From: Flavobacterium sp. ACN2
GTDB taxonomy: Bacteria > Bacteroidota > Bacteroidia > Flavobacteriales > Flavobacteriaceae
Direction of reading: 5' to 3'
NCBI RefSeq assembly: GCF_002303885.1
Contig: NZ_MRCM01000010.1
Span: 124,001 to 188,000 of the forward strand
Length of the DNA: 64,000 nt
Position numbers and translations under genes: made by a program. Each line of letters opens with the position of its first letter. The stretch's first letter is position 1. Below, one piece after another: positions 8,460 through 18,074 of this stretch. The notes beneath the pieces were generated by a model that did not search any database, was not told where the DNA came from, and saw nothing but the letters and a program-made list of their open reading frames with translations.

Positions 8460-10619
8460 CTATTTTGCTCCTGGCGGACAATTTTTTTCTATGTATCGAA
8501 TAAAAGTATCCGTTAAATGTTTCACTGTTCCTTCCCCTTCAGAAATATCATGAGAACGATTTGGATAAATCATTAAATCGAACATTTTATCATACTTAAC
8601 TAATTCATTTATTAAAACCTCAGCATTTTTATAATGCACATTATCATCGCCTGTTCCATGAATATACAATAAATTTCCTTTTAGATTTTTTGCATGAGTA
8701 ACCGGCGAAGCTTTACTGTAATTCGCTTCATTTCCTTCTGGCAATCCCATGTAACGTTCTGTGTAGATGTTGTCATAAAAATGTTGGTCTGTTACCGCTG
8801 CAATCGCGATTCCGGTTTTGTATATATCTGGATATTGAAACATTAAATTTAAAGTTACAGCACCACCACCACTCCATCCATGAATGGCTACACGATCAGA
8901 ATCAATAAAATTCCATTTTAAAACTTCTTTGGCAGCCATTGCCTGATCGCGAGTATTGATAATTCCGATGTTTTTATAAATAGATTTTCTCCATTCTGTT
9001 CCCTTCATTACAGGAGTTCCTCTATTATCCATCGCAATTCCGATGTATCCTTTTGGAATTAATTTTGCAATAAAATAATTAAAATAAGGCTCATCGTTTG
9101 CTACTGAAGCCATCGGCTCTCCATATACATAAAAGAACACAGGGTATTTTTTTGAAGGATCAAAATCTAATGGTTTTGCCATAATTCCATCAATATCAAT
9201 ACCGTCGCTAGTTTTTACTTTAAATTTTTCTAACGAATAATTAAGTTTCGGATTATCAAAAACATCTGCTTCTTTCGGCAATATTTTTTTATGTCCCGAA
9301 AGCGCCACTAATCTTGTATTGTAGTCTCTTTTAATGTTTGAATTAGTATGTTTGGCATATGATGCATCTGTCGAAAAAACGTAAGCATTTGTACCTTCAA
9401 AAGCTTCTGGAGTTACTCTTTTTGTTTTCTTTGAACTTAAATTCGTTTCATATAAATAGCGCTGTGTAGCATCTGTAGGACTTGCAATAAAATATATTGT
9501 TTTTGTCTTTTCATTGTAGGCTTTAAAATAAGCATCAAAATTAGTTTTGGTCACCAATTCTTTTGATTTTCCGTCAAGGCTTATTTTATAAATATGCATC
9601 CATCCGTCTGCATCAGAACTCCATAAAAAGGCTTTTCCATTATCAACAAACTGGCAAGGAAAAGTATCATATTCTCCTGCAGAAATATCAAAAACATCGA
9701 TCCACGAAGTCGATTCTTCTTTGTAAATAACTCTAGCAGATCCCGATTTTGCATTGCAATCATACATAGTAACTTGGTTCTGATTTCGGTTCAACTGAAT
9801 CACCATAACAGACTCGTTGTTAAGCCATTTCATACGAACTAAGTAATTATTATCAGGCTCTCCTGGAATATTTAGCCAATTGGTTTGCACCGAATCAATA
9901 TTTACAATTCCGATTTTTACCGAAGAAGGTTTTTCTCCTGCCTTTGGATACTCAACTGGAACAATAACTGGATAAAGCGAATCGGTATTATTGATCATGA
10001 AATGAAATTTAGTAGAAGTGGCATCTACTCTCCAAAAAGCAATACTTTTTCCGTCTGGGCTCCATCTGAATCCGTCACGGGCAGCCAACTCTTCTTCATA
10101 AACCCAATCAAAAGTTCCGTTGATGATTTTATCTGTACCGTCTGTGGTTAAAGGAGTAATTTTTCCTGTATTTAGATTTTCCACATAAATATTATGTTTG
10201 GAAACATAGGCAACATTTTCATTATCGCTCGAAAATTTAGCAAACATTAATGATGATGCATCAAGGTTTTTACCTAATTTTTTTCCTTTTCCTGTAGTCA
10301 AATCAAAAAACCAATAATCGCCTTTGGTATTTTCTCTCCATACTTTTTTTGAATTGGTATAGACCAAAACTTTTGTTTTTGAGTCATTCCACACCAACTT
10401 CTCGATTTCTCCCGTAAATCCCGCTGTTGCTAATTGCGATTTAGACAAAATTGTACTTTGCTTATCTAGTTTATCAACATCATAAACCACCACGCTATTG
10501 TCTTTGTTTACCCAAAACGAATGAGAATTTGGCAGCCAATTTAGATCGTTAATATCAATATCCTGCTGTGCGAAAACAGATGTACATACAAACAGAAAAA
10601 ACAACAAACACTTTTTCAT
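8460..10619 (-). CDS. Dipeptidyl-peptidase IV (S9B)
   Basis: This is a 719-residue exported serine peptidase that removes Xaa-Pro dipeptides from N-termini. It has a signal peptide (1-18) and an N-terminal beta-propeller (to about 460) carrying the paired glutamates YEEELAARDGF near 174-177, which bind the free N-terminus in DPP IV enzymes. The hydrolase domain has Ser583 in GWSGGG, Asp658/659 in GTGDDNVH and His690 in NRSHDISEG. All catalytic features are intact and the length is normal. It is the last gene of the operon, one base after aminopeptidase P. In this setting it would release Gly-Pro and similar dipeptides in the periplasm for the cytoplasmic M24 enzymes; that role is inferred. 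Confidence 0.93.
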   Translation of the reverse strand: MKKCLLFFLFVCTSVFAQQDIDINDLNWLPNSHSFWVNKDNSVVVYDVDKLDKQSTILSKSQLATAGFTGEIEKLVWNDSKTKVLVYTNSKKVWRENTKGDYWFFDLTTGKGKKLGKNLDASSLMFAKFSSDNENVAYVSKHNIYVENLNTGKITPLTTDGTDKIINGTFDWVYEEELAARDGFRWSPDGKSIAFWRVDATSTKFHFMINNTDSLYPVIVPVEYPKAGEKPSSVKIGIVNIDSVQTNWLNIPGEPDNNYLVRMKWLNNESVMVIQLNRNQNQVTMYDCNAKSGSARVIYKEESTSWIDVFDISAGEYDTFPCQFVDNGKAFLWSSDADGWMHIYKISLDGKSKELVTKTNFDAYFKAYNEKTKTIYFIASPTDATQRYLYETNLSSKKTKRVTPEAFEGTNAYVFSTDASYAKHTNSNIKRDYNTRLVALSGHKKILPKEADVFDNPKLNYSLEKFKVKTSDGIDIDGIMAKPLDFDPSKKYPVFFYVYGEPMASVANDEPYFNYFIAKLIPKGYIGIAMDNRGTPVMKGTEWRKSIYKNIGIINTRDQAMAAKEVLKWNFIDSDRVAIHGWSGGGAVTLNLMFQYPDIYKTGIAIAAVTDQHFYDNIYTERYMGLPEGNEANYSKASPVTHAKNLKGNLLYIHGTGDDNVHYKNAEVLINELVKYDKMFDLMIYPNRSHDISEGEGTVKHLTDTFIRYIEKNCPPGAK

Positions 10620-10620
10620 C

Positions 10621-11919
10621 TTATTTTTTATTTTTAATTAAATTTTCAATTTCTGCAATTTCGATTGGCATGGCTTCACTCAAATTAATGTTTCCATTTT
10701 CTGTTATCAGATAATCATTTTCTAAACGACAGCCTATTCCTTCTTCTCTAATGTAAATTCCAGGTTCGCAAGTCAGCACCATTCCTTTTTCAAAAGGTCT
10801 AGAATACAATCCCACATCATGAACATCCAATCCTAAGTGATGTGCTGTTCCATGCATAAAGTATTTCTTGTAAGCAGGTTTATCTGGATCTTGATTCTTA
10901 ATTTCGTCTTCTGTAATCAAACCTACTTTGACCAATTCAGTTTCAATTAATTTTGCCATTTGAAGTTCGTAATCTTTCGATAAAACTCCTGGTTTCAATA
11001 ATTTTGAACCTTCTTTCAAGCAATGTAAAACCGATTCGTAAACCTCTTTTTGTCTCGCACTAAAAGTTCCGTCAACCGGAATGCATCTTGTTGTATCTGA
11101 ATTATAATTGCCATAACAGCTTCCAAAATCAAGCAACACCATGTCGTTTTCTTTACAAACATCATCATTGGAATTATAATGAAGTGAGCACGCATTTCCT
11201 CCAGATGCTATAATTGATTTAAATGCTTGTCTCGTTCCGCCATTTTTAACGGTAGCGTACAGCAATTCGGCTTCCAATTCGTATTCTTTTATATTGGGGC
11301 GAATTGCACCTAAAACTCTATGAAAACCTTCAACACTTAGTGCCGTTGCTTTTTTGATTAAATCAATTTCTTCGTCTGATTTAATTGGACGCAATTCACG
11401 CGTTATTTTTGCCACACGTTCGTATTGATGCAATGGATATTTTTCTTTGCACCATTTTATCATACGATCTTGTCGGGTTTCCATTTCAGCAGTGACTCTT
11501 TTGATATGCTCGTTATGCCCTAAATAAAAAGTATCGGCCTCAAAAGCAAAAAGCTGTAAAGTCTTTTCAAACTCATGAATCCATTTGATATTCTGTATTC
11601 CAGAAATTGCCGTAGCTTGTTCTTTAGTTAAAAAATTACCATCCCAAATTAGCGTATGTTCATTTGCTTCTTTTACAAAAAGTATGGCTTTGTTTTCCTC
11701 TTTAAAAGCATCTGGATAAAGCACTAGAATGGTTTCGTCCTGATCAATTCCAGACAGATAAAACAAATCATTGTTTTGTGAAAAGCCCATAACATCATCT
11801 GCGTTATTTGGCATTACGTCGTTTGAAGTTAAAATAGCCAAACTATTCGGCTTCATTTTTTCGGTAAATCTTTTTCGGTTTTCTACAAACAAAGAAACCG
11901 GAATCGCATTGTATCTCAT
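10621..11919 (-). CDS. Aminopeptidase P family protein (M24B)
   Basis: This 432-residue cytoplasmic enzyme removes an N-terminal residue before proline. An AMP_N domain (about 1-140) is followed by the pita-bread fold. The dimetal ligands are visible: Asp in LLDFGSCYGNYNSDTTR, His in HGTAHHLGLDVHD, Glu in TCEPGIYI and Glu in CRLENDYLIT. The gene lies between the FAD oxidase gene and DPP IV with gaps of only a few bases, so it is co-transcribed with hydroxyproline catabolism. It could liberate residues from peptides with Pro or Hyp at the second position. Confidence 0.92.
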   Translation of the reverse strand: MRYNAIPVSLFVENRKRFTEKMKPNSLAILTSNDVMPNNADDVMGFSQNNDLFYLSGIDQDETILVLYPDAFKEENKAILFVKEANEHTLIWDGNFLTKEQATAISGIQNIKWIHEFEKTLQLFAFEADTFYLGHNEHIKRVTAEMETRQDRMIKWCKEKYPLHQYERVAKITRELRPIKSDEEIDLIKKATALSVEGFHRVLGAIRPNIKEYELEAELLYATVKNGGTRQAFKSIIASGGNACSLHYNSNDDVCKENDMVLLDFGSCYGNYNSDTTRCIPVDGTFSARQKEVYESVLHCLKEGSKLLKPGVLSKDYELQMAKLIETELVKVGLITEDEIKNQDPDKPAYKKYFMHGTAHHLGLDVHDVGLYSRPFEKGMVLTCEPGIYIREEGIGCRLENDYLITENGNINLSEAMPIEIAEIENLIKNKK

Positions 11920-11922
11920 AAT

Positions 11923-13158
11923 TTATATTTGGAATCGGTCAATAGCCACAGAAGCAGGTTTGCCAGAAATAATCTCTGTCACGATTTTTCCTGTCGCCGG
12001 TGCCAGACTTAATCCCATCATGGCATGTCCTGTTGCTAAGGTCAAATTTACGATTTTTTTGTCTCTGGCAATAATCGGCATACCGCTTGGCGTACAGGGT
12101 CTAAACCCAAACCAAGTATCTTCATTCTTTGGCATTTCGACTTTCAAATCGGGATAAAAACCATTAATGCTATTTATAATTCCCTGAAGCCTGTTTGCAT
12201 TTATTTTATTGTCTTTTGTATGTGTAATTTCCATAGTGCCTCCAAATCTTATATCATTGGCCATTGGAGTTACGGCTACTTTTCCTTCGCATAAAATAGA
12301 AGGAATACTAGGCTTTTGGTTTTTATCCTTTAAAGTAAAACTGTATCCTTTTCCAGGTAAAATAGAAATAGAAATGTTTAATTTTTTAGCCAAAGAAGGA
12401 CTCCAAGATCCTGATGCCAAAACTACTTCGTCAGCTTTAAAAAGCCCTTTATTGGTTACAATTTTTTCTATTTTATTTCTTTCTAAAACAAAATCTTTAA
12501 CGCTAGTTTGCGAATAAATTTCGACTTTTAAACGAGACAATTCTTCTTTTATAAAGGCCATAAATTTTTGCGGATACAAATGCGCATCACTCTTATAATG
12601 AACTCCACCAATAACATTTGTAGTGATTCCTTTTTCTAAAAGCGCTACTTCTGCTTTTGAGAGATAATCTACTTCAAGTCCCAAACGTTCTGCTTCTTTA
12701 CCTTCATGATGCATTTCTTCTGCCACTTTATCACTTTTATAAAGCATCAAAAGTCCTTTTTCTTCATAAAAAAAAGAATTATTCTCCTTGGCAAAATCCT
12801 GATACAATTCTTTACTTAACAAAGAAAGATCTCGTAAAGCGGGCATTGCTTTTTCAACATGATTCAAATTGGCATGTTTATAGAACTGCATTCCCCATTT
12901 TATTAAATCTCTGTTTAAGCGCGGTTTTACATAAAATGGACTACGGCTGTCAAACATCCATTTTATTCCTTGTGCAATCATACCAGGCTGCGCGAGCGGA
13001 ATAATATGCGATGGCACAATCATACCTGCATTTCCGTATGAACAGCCATTGTTCATATCAGATTCATCAAATACGTTCACCTCGTACCCTTCCTTTGCGA
13101 GATAATAAGCAGAACATAGGCCGATGATTCCACCGCCAATAACAGCAACTTTTTTCAT
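11923..13158 (-). CDS. FAD-dependent D-amino acid dehydrogenase/oxidase (probable D-hydroxyproline dehydrogenase)
   Basis: This is a 411-residue DAO/DadA-family flavoprotein. The N-terminal dinucleotide-binding motif VAVIGGGIIGLCSAYYLA is clear and the C-terminal ATGHAMMGLSLAPATGK flavin motif is present. Family members oxidise D-amino acids such as D-proline. Its place directly after a 4-hydroxyproline epimerase gene makes cis-4-hydroxy-D-proline the likely substrate, giving 1-pyrroline-4-hydroxy-2-carboxylate. The family and the general reaction are well supported; the substrate is inferred from the operon. A generic D-amino acid dehydrogenase is the alternative. Confidence 0.85.
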   Translation of the reverse strand: MKKVAVIGGGIIGLCSAYYLAKEGYEVNVFDESDMNNGCSYGNAGMIVPSHIIPLAQPGMIAQGIKWMFDSRSPFYVKPRLNRDLIKWGMQFYKHANLNHVEKAMPALRDLSLLSKELYQDFAKENNSFFYEEKGLLMLYKSDKVAEEMHHEGKEAERLGLEVDYLSKAEVALLEKGITTNVIGGVHYKSDAHLYPQKFMAFIKEELSRLKVEIYSQTSVKDFVLERNKIEKIVTNKGLFKADEVVLASGSWSPSLAKKLNISISILPGKGYSFTLKDKNQKPSIPSILCEGKVAVTPMANDIRFGGTMEITHTKDNKINANRLQGIINSINGFYPDLKVEMPKNEDTWFGFRPCTPSGMPIIARDKKIVNLTLATGHAMMGLSLAPATGKIVTEIISGKPASVAIDRFQI

Positions 13159-13202
13159 AAATTTTAATTCGTTTTTTTTGAGACTACTACTAATTGATTT
13201 TC

Positions 13203-14213
13203 TTAAATAACCTGAAATCCAAAAGCATAAGGATCGTCACTTTCGTCAATTATAATAGTATTGTATCCATATACTTTTGCCCAGCCTTGTATACTTGGAA
13301 CAATAGCGGGAATATCTCCTATAGAAGTTTCTTCTACCACTTTTCCAATAAACTTACTTCCGATATAACTTTCGTGAATAAACTCCTCTCCTTTTTTCAG
13401 TTTTCCTTTAGCATGCAATTGTGCCATTCGGGCTGATGTTCCTGTTCCGCATGGTGAACGGTCAATTGCTTTATCGCCATAAAAAACAGCATTTCTTCCA
13501 GACGAAGTCGAATCTATAGGTGTTCCTGTCCATAACAGATGTGACACATCTCGAATAGTATCATTTTCTGGATGAATGAAACGATCTGGATATTTTTCAT
13601 TAATCTTTTTGCGAAGTTCCTGACTATACTGAATAATTTTGCTTGCTGTAAAATTCTGAACACCAGAAAAATTCTTTTGCGGATCTACAATAGCATAATA
13701 ATTTCCTCCATAAGCCACATCAAAAACAATCTCACCCAATTCTTCACAATCAATTGTAAGACCTTCCGCTGCCAGATACGATTTTACGTTGGTCAGACGT
13801 ACCAAATCTACCTTTTTGCCCGTTTGCTGATATTCGATATGCACTAAACCTGCAGGAGCTTCCATTTTGATAATTCCGGGAACTTTTGGAGTGACCAAAC
13901 CTTCTTCGACAGCAATTGTAATAGTTCCTATTGTTCCGTGTCCACACATTGGCAAACAGCCCGAAGTTTCTATAAATAAGATACCAACATCGTTTTTAGA
14001 ATCGCTTGGCGGATACAAAATACTGCCACTCATCATATCATGTCCTCTTGGTTCAAACATTAAGCCTTTACGAATCCAGTCGTATTCTTTTAAAAAATGC
14101 TGCCGTTTTTCACTCATTGAATCACCTTGCAGATTTGGTCCGCCCCCAGCAACAACCCGAACTGGATTCCCGCAGGTGTGAGCATCTACGCAAAAAAAAG
14201 TTTTCTTTACCAT
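13203..14213 (-). CDS. 4-hydroxyproline 2-epimerase (proline racemase family)
   Basis: The product is 336 residues, the usual length of the proline racemase family. Both catalytic cysteines are present: Cys90 in PMCGHGTIGT and Cys255 in DRSPCGTGTSA. Two cysteines mark racemases/epimerases; trans-3-hydroxy-L-proline dehydratases have Thr or Ser in place of one. With a DadA-like oxidase, a DapA-like deaminase and an aldehyde dehydrogenase as operon partners, the expected reaction is trans-4-hydroxy-L-proline to cis-4-hydroxy-D-proline in the cytoplasm. Its start is one base from the stop of the upstream dehydrogenase gene. Proline racemase activity is the alternative but fits the operon less well. 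Confidence 0.9.
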   Translation of the reverse strand: MVKKTFFCVDAHTCGNPVRVVAGGGPNLQGDSMSEKRQHFLKEYDWIRKGLMFEPRGHDMMSGSILYPPSDSKNDVGILFIETSGCLPMCGHGTIGTITIAVEEGLVTPKVPGIIKMEAPAGLVHIEYQQTGKKVDLVRLTNVKSYLAAEGLTIDCEELGEIVFDVAYGGNYYAIVDPQKNFSGVQNFTASKIIQYSQELRKKINEKYPDRFIHPENDTIRDVSHLLWTGTPIDSTSSGRNAVFYGDKAIDRSPCGTGTSARMAQLHAKGKLKKGEEFIHESYIGSKFIGKVVEETSIGDIPAIVPSIQGWAKVYGYNTIIIDESDDPYAFGFQVI

Positions 14214-14214
14214 T

Positions 14215-15798
14215 TTATATTTGAGATAGTGTTAGTTTATTATTTACTGTACGAACAATTTGCAGTGGATTCTCGTTTTGCAATTCAGCAGGCAATAATT
14301 CATTTGGCCAATTCTGATAGCTTAGGGGTCTAACCCACCTGTAAACTGCGTGTATACCAACGGCTGTAAAACGTGAATCTGACGATGCCGGATAAGGTCC
14401 GCCGTGAATCATCGAAGCGCAAACCTCAACTCCCGTAGGCACACCATTAAAAATCAAGCGCCCCACACGATTTTGTAGAGCAGAAATGATCTCTTTATGC
14501 GTTTCTATTTCGTTCTCTTCGCTTATGATTGTTCCTGTTAATTGCCCTTCTAGCTTAGAGATCACTTCTATTAGTTCAGACTCCTTTTCGCATTCAATTA
14601 AAATAGAAAATGGTCCAAACACTTCGCTATGCAATATTTTATTCTCTAAGAATTCTTTTCCGTCAACCTTTAAAACTGTTGGAGTACCATGATTTGGAAT
14701 TGTTTCTCCTTTAAACTGAGCAATTTTAGAGACTCCGTTCTGTGCTTCAATTTTTGCAATTCCGCTATTGAAATCAGCATAAATAGAAGGATGCAGCATA
14801 CAGCTTGGCTGAATTTTTTCGATAGCCTGATTAAGCTTTTCTTCAAACGCATTTAATTCTTCGCCTTTTAAGGCTAATAATAATCCTGGATTGGTACAAA
14901 ACTGTCCTGCTCCTAAAGTGATAGACCCTGCATAAGCTGTCGCCCATTTTTGACTATTTTTTTTCAACGCTTGAGGCAAAAGCACCACAGGATTAATGCT
15001 TCCCATTTCGGCAAATACCGGAATTGGTTCTGGACGTTGAGCCGCTAAATCACATAAAGCACGACCTCCTTTAATGCTTCCCGTAAAACCTACCCCTTTT
15101 ACCAACGGATGCTTTACCAAACTTGTTCCAAGAGTTCTACCGTCGCCTACAAGATTAGAAAAGACACCTTCTGGCATATTAGTTTTCTCAGCTGCTTTTA
15201 TAATAGCTGAAGCTACCATTTCGCCTGTTCCGATATGCATCGAATGACTTTTTACAATAACCGGACATCCCGACGCCAAAGCCGAAGCTGTGTCTCCACC
15301 GCTTGTAGAGAATGCAAAAGGAAAGTTGCTTGATCCAAAAACCACTATGGGCCCTAGAGGAACTAACATTTTGCGCAAATCTTCTTTTGGTGCAGGTTGT
15401 CTGTCGACTATTGCAGTGTCAATTGTTGCTTGAACCCAGCTACCTTCAGTTAGCATTTCGGAGAAAGCTCGCAACTGACCTATCATTCGTCCGCGTTCTC
15501 CTTCTGCTCTGCCCTTCGGATAACCCGATTCAATGCAGTACTGCTCTAAGAGCACATCTCCTAAAGCTAAAATTTCATCAGCAATTGTGTTTAAGAATTT
15601 AGCTTTTTCAAGACCTGATTTTTTTCTATAAATCGTAAATGCTTGATTGGCCAAAGTAACCGCCTCTTCAATTTCATCCTGAGTTGCCTCTATAAAATCC
15701 CAAGGATTTTCTTTGTTCAATATCGGGTTGAACGTTTTTAAAACTTTTGAACCGCTGGCTTTAAGCTGGCTTCCTATATAATTTTTTCCTGTAATCAT
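14215..15798 (-). CDS. Aldehyde dehydrogenase, probable alpha-ketoglutaric semialdehyde (2,5-dioxovalerate) dehydrogenase
   Basis: This is a 527-residue NAD(P)-dependent aldehyde dehydrogenase of the class used for 2,5-dioxovalerate. The catalytic Cys301 lies in GAGQFCTNPG, the general base Glu264 in FAEMGSINPV, and the cofactor-binding segment in GFTGSIKGG. It would perform the last step of hydroxyproline breakdown, making alpha-ketoglutarate, which enters the TCA cycle. The same enzyme class also serves pentose or uronate routes, but here its partners are epimerase, oxidase and deaminase genes. Spacing to the epimerase gene is one base. Confidence 0.88.
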   Translation of the reverse strand: MITGKNYIGSQLKASGSKVLKTFNPILNKENPWDFIEATQDEIEEAVTLANQAFTIYRKKSGLEKAKFLNTIADEILALGDVLLEQYCIESGYPKGRAEGERGRMIGQLRAFSEMLTEGSWVQATIDTAIVDRQPAPKEDLRKMLVPLGPIVVFGSSNFPFAFSTSGGDTASALASGCPVIVKSHSMHIGTGEMVASAIIKAAEKTNMPEGVFSNLVGDGRTLGTSLVKHPLVKGVGFTGSIKGGRALCDLAAQRPEPIPVFAEMGSINPVVLLPQALKKNSQKWATAYAGSITLGAGQFCTNPGLLLALKGEELNAFEEKLNQAIEKIQPSCMLHPSIYADFNSGIAKIEAQNGVSKIAQFKGETIPNHGTPTVLKVDGKEFLENKILHSEVFGPFSILIECEKESELIEVISKLEGQLTGTIISEENEIETHKEIISALQNRVGRLIFNGVPTGVEVCASMIHGGPYPASSDSRFTAVGIHAVYRWVRPLSYQNWPNELLPAELQNENPLQIVRTVNNKLTLSQI

Positions 15799-15920
15799 GT
15801 TTTTATCTTATAAGTAAATATATTTCGGTCGCAGTCTCAGTAAAAATTCCCCCTAAGAATATGACTGAGACTGGCGCTGGGACCGAGATTGATAACTAAA
15901 AGCCAATCTGCAAAATGCTT

Positions 15921-16835
15921 TTATAAATTTTTATACTCTGGCAAAGTTGGTCTTTTACGTATTCCTTCAGCGATAATCGCTAGAACTCTTTCTTTTTCTG
16001 CTCCTTGCAATGGCAATCTCGGTGCACGAACATGTTCTGAACCAATTCCTGTTGCAACTTCAGCCAATTTGATATTCTGAACCAAGAATGAATTAATATC
16101 CAATTCTAATAAAGGCAAAAACCATCTGTAGATTTTCAAAGCTTCTTCTATTTTTCCTGCTTTGGCTAATTTGTAAATGGCTACCGTTTCAGCAGGGAAA
16201 GCACAGCCCAATCCAGAAACCCAACCGTCTGACCCCATTAATAGACTTTCTAAAGCCAATGTGTCAACTCCCGATAATATTTTTAAACGATCTCCAAAAC
16301 GATTAATCATTCGGGTCACGTTCGAAATATCTCTTGTAGATTCTTTTACAGCCTGAATATTATCGAATTTCAATAACTCTTCGAACATGTCTAAAGTAAC
16401 ATCGATTTTATAATCAATAGGATTGTTGTAAACCATGATAGGAAGTGTTGTATTCTTAGCTACTTCGCTATAAAAAGCCACCGTTTCAAAATCTGACGCT
16501 TTGTAACGCATTGGAGGCAGCATCATTAATCCTTTTGCTCCATCTTGTTCTGCTTTATTGGCTGCCAAAATGGCTCCTTTTGTAGTTTGCTCTGCAATAT
16601 TCATAATTACAGGCACTTTATTTTCTGTAAGCAAAACAGTATGTTTTACTAATTCTCTTTTTTCTTCTTCTAAAAGTGTGCTGGCTTCACCTAAAGTGCC
16701 TCCTAAAATAATTCCTGACACTCCAGCATCTAATTGCGCTTTCATATTAACTTCAAACATTTTGAAGTCTAATTTATCATCTGCAGTAAATTTTGTAGTT
16801 ACCGCTGGCATAACGCCATTCCATTGAATACTCAT
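15921..16835 (-). CDS. DapA-family aldolase/deaminase, probable 1-pyrroline-4-hydroxy-2-carboxylate deaminase
   Basis: This is a 304-residue TIM-barrel enzyme of the dihydrodipicolinate synthase family. The Schiff-base Lys164 (AVKEST), Tyr136 (MVYNNP) and the GGTLGEAST substrate loop are visible. In hydroxyproline operons this family member converts 1-pyrroline-4-hydroxy-2-carboxylate to alpha-ketoglutaric semialdehyde, feeding the aldehyde dehydrogenase that follows. It is the first gene of the minus-strand operon, with a -7 promoter box 23 bp upstream. The 122-bp gap to the next gene is the largest in the operon. True DapA function is unlikely in this context but cannot be excluded from sequence alone. 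Confidence 0.87.
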   Translation of the reverse strand: MSIQWNGVMPAVTTKFTADDKLDFKMFEVNMKAQLDAGVSGIILGGTLGEASTLLEEEKRELVKHTVLLTENKVPVIMNIAEQTTKGAILAANKAEQDGAKGLMMLPPMRYKASDFETVAFYSEVAKNTTLPIMVYNNPIDYKIDVTLDMFEELLKFDNIQAVKESTRDISNVTRMINRFGDRLKILSGVDTLALESLLMGSDGWVSGLGCAFPAETVAIYKLAKAGKIEEALKIYRWFLPLLELDINSFLVQNIKLAEVATGIGSEHVRAPRLPLQGAEKERVLAIIAEGIRKRPTLPEYKNL

Positions 16836-16857
16836 AATTTTATTTTTTTATATAAGC

Positions 16858-16865
16858 CAAAATTA
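16858..16865 (-). promoter_or_regulatory. -7 box (TAATTTTG) of the hydroxyproline operon
   Basis: The minus-strand octamer matches TAnnTTTG and lies 23-30 bp upstream of the first operon gene, in the divergent region shared with the AraC-type regulator. The closest upstream TTG is 25 bp away, slightly beyond the usual spacing, which would suit an activator-dependent promoter; that last point is inference. Confidence 0.5.
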
Positions 16866-16984
16866 TCTAGAAACAAGAGAGTTAGCCTTTCAAAAATTAC
16901 CACAAAACAATACTATATTACCCTATATAGTTACAAAACTTAAAAAATAGAGCATTATAGCATCATTTTTTTGATCAAATGCAA

Positions 16985-16992
16985 TATATTTG
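16985..16992 (+). promoter_or_regulatory. -7 box (TATATTTG) of the AraC-type regulator gene
   Basis: The plus-strand octamer matches TAnnTTTG and lies 22 bp before the ATG at 17015. No good -33 TTG is seen at standard spacing. Confidence 0.5.
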
Positions 16993-17014
16993 ATAGTAAC
17001 TAACTAACCACTAT

Positions 17015-17860
17015 ATGAAAGTTTTCCCCTTTAAAATTCCAAAATCTGGAGAGGATCCCCTTATTTATCAGGAAGATATAGAAGTATCGTTTTATGATAA
17101 ATTACATCAGCACGAAGAAATTCAGATTAGTTTTATCGAAAAAGGAGAAGGTGACGTTTTTGCTGGCGATACAATCTCGCAATATCGTGAGGGCGATATA
17201 CTCGTAATTGGAAGTAATTTGCCTCATGTTTTTAGAAGCGATGTTCAGGAAAATGAGGTTTCGGTAATGCGGACTTTATTCTTTACTTTCAATTCTTTTG
17301 GGAAAGATTTTTTTGAATTGTCTACTTTTCGAAATATCCAACCCATTCTAGAAAGCAGCAAGAATGGATTTATTATTCATAACGCACCAAAAAAAGTGGT
17401 CAAGTATTTTAAGAAATTGAAGAATGCTGATAACTACACGCGCTTTATACTATTTCTAGATATTCTAAAATGGCTTTCAACATCAGAAACTACTCCGCTT
17501 TCTAATTATTTGTATCAAAAGAAAATAACGGATAATGAAGGCAAAAGAATGCAGATTGTGTTTGAGTATGTAATGACGAATTTCCACAAAAATATAACAC
17601 TAAATGAAATAGCTTCGATCGCCAGCATGACTAAAAATGCTTTCTGTCGGTATTTTAAAGTTCGTACCAACAAATCTTTTTTTCAATTTCTTATCGAAGT
17701 GCGTATTGAAAGAGCTGCAAAATTATTATCGAACAATCAAGAACTTTCCGTTTTGGAAATTGCAGAATTATGCGGTTTTAATAATATCTCTAATTTCAAT
17801 CGAAAGTTTAAAGAACTAAAACAGATTTCTCCTTTGCAATACAGAAAGCTTAATCTGTAA
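17015..17860 (+). CDS. AraC family regulator, probable regulator of the hydroxyproline operon
   Basis: This is a 281-residue transcription factor. The N-terminal cupin-like sensing domain (about 1-140) has HQHEEIQISFIEKGEGDVF and a later LPHVF histidine. The C-terminal AraC DNA-binding domain (about 180-281) contains two helix-turn-helix units, with ITLNEIASIASMTKNAFCRYFK and the signature IAELCGFNNISNFNRKFKE. It is divergent from the operon at 16835, a classic arrangement for a local activator. The ligand is not shown by the sequence; hydroxyproline or a pathway intermediate is the natural guess. Confidence 0.88.
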   Translation: MKVFPFKIPKSGEDPLIYQEDIEVSFYDKLHQHEEIQISFIEKGEGDVFAGDTISQYREGDILVIGSNLPHVFRSDVQENEVSVMRTLFFTFNSFGKDFFELSTFRNIQPILESSKNGFIIHNAPKKVVKYFKKLKNADNYTRFILFLDILKWLSTSETTPLSNYLYQKKITDNEGKRMQIVFEYVMTNFHKNITLNEIASIASMTKNAFCRYFKVRTNKSFFQFLIEVRIERAAKLLSNNQELSVLEIAELCGFNNISNFNRKFKELKQISPLQYRKLNL

Positions 17861-18016
17861 TATTTGTTATCGTTGTTCTTACAGTTGTTTTTATTTCCTT
17901 TTAATAATGTATCAACAATATATTTAGTTTTTATGAATAATTAAGCACTGCGATTCTAAACGCTTCGAACTTGCACTTATAAACCGGACTACTCAAAATA
18001 TAAAAAGTGGTACATT

Positions 18017-18044
18017 TTGATGATACAGCAAAACAATACTTTTG
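18017..18044 (+). promoter_or_regulatory. Bacteroidota promoter of bioB (TTG-N17-TACTTTTG)
   Basis: The -33 TTG at 18017-18019 and the -7 box TACTTTTG at 18037-18044 are separated by 17 bp, matching the Flavobacterium consensus. Transcription should begin near 18051. A possible TTG start codon at 18042 falls inside the -7 box, so the ATG at 18075 is the better bioB start. Confidence 0.7.
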
Positions 18045-18074
18045 GCTAAAAATCATAAAGCATCAAAAGAAAAA

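Noticed and set aside
13203..14213. trans-3-hydroxy-L-proline dehydratase
   Set aside because: Both catalytic cysteines (Cys90 and Cys255) are present; dehydratases replace one with Thr or Ser.
15921..16835. Lysine-pathway dihydrodipicolinate synthase
   Set aside because: The operon is catabolic, with epimerase, oxidase and semialdehyde dehydrogenase genes; the deaminase role fits better.
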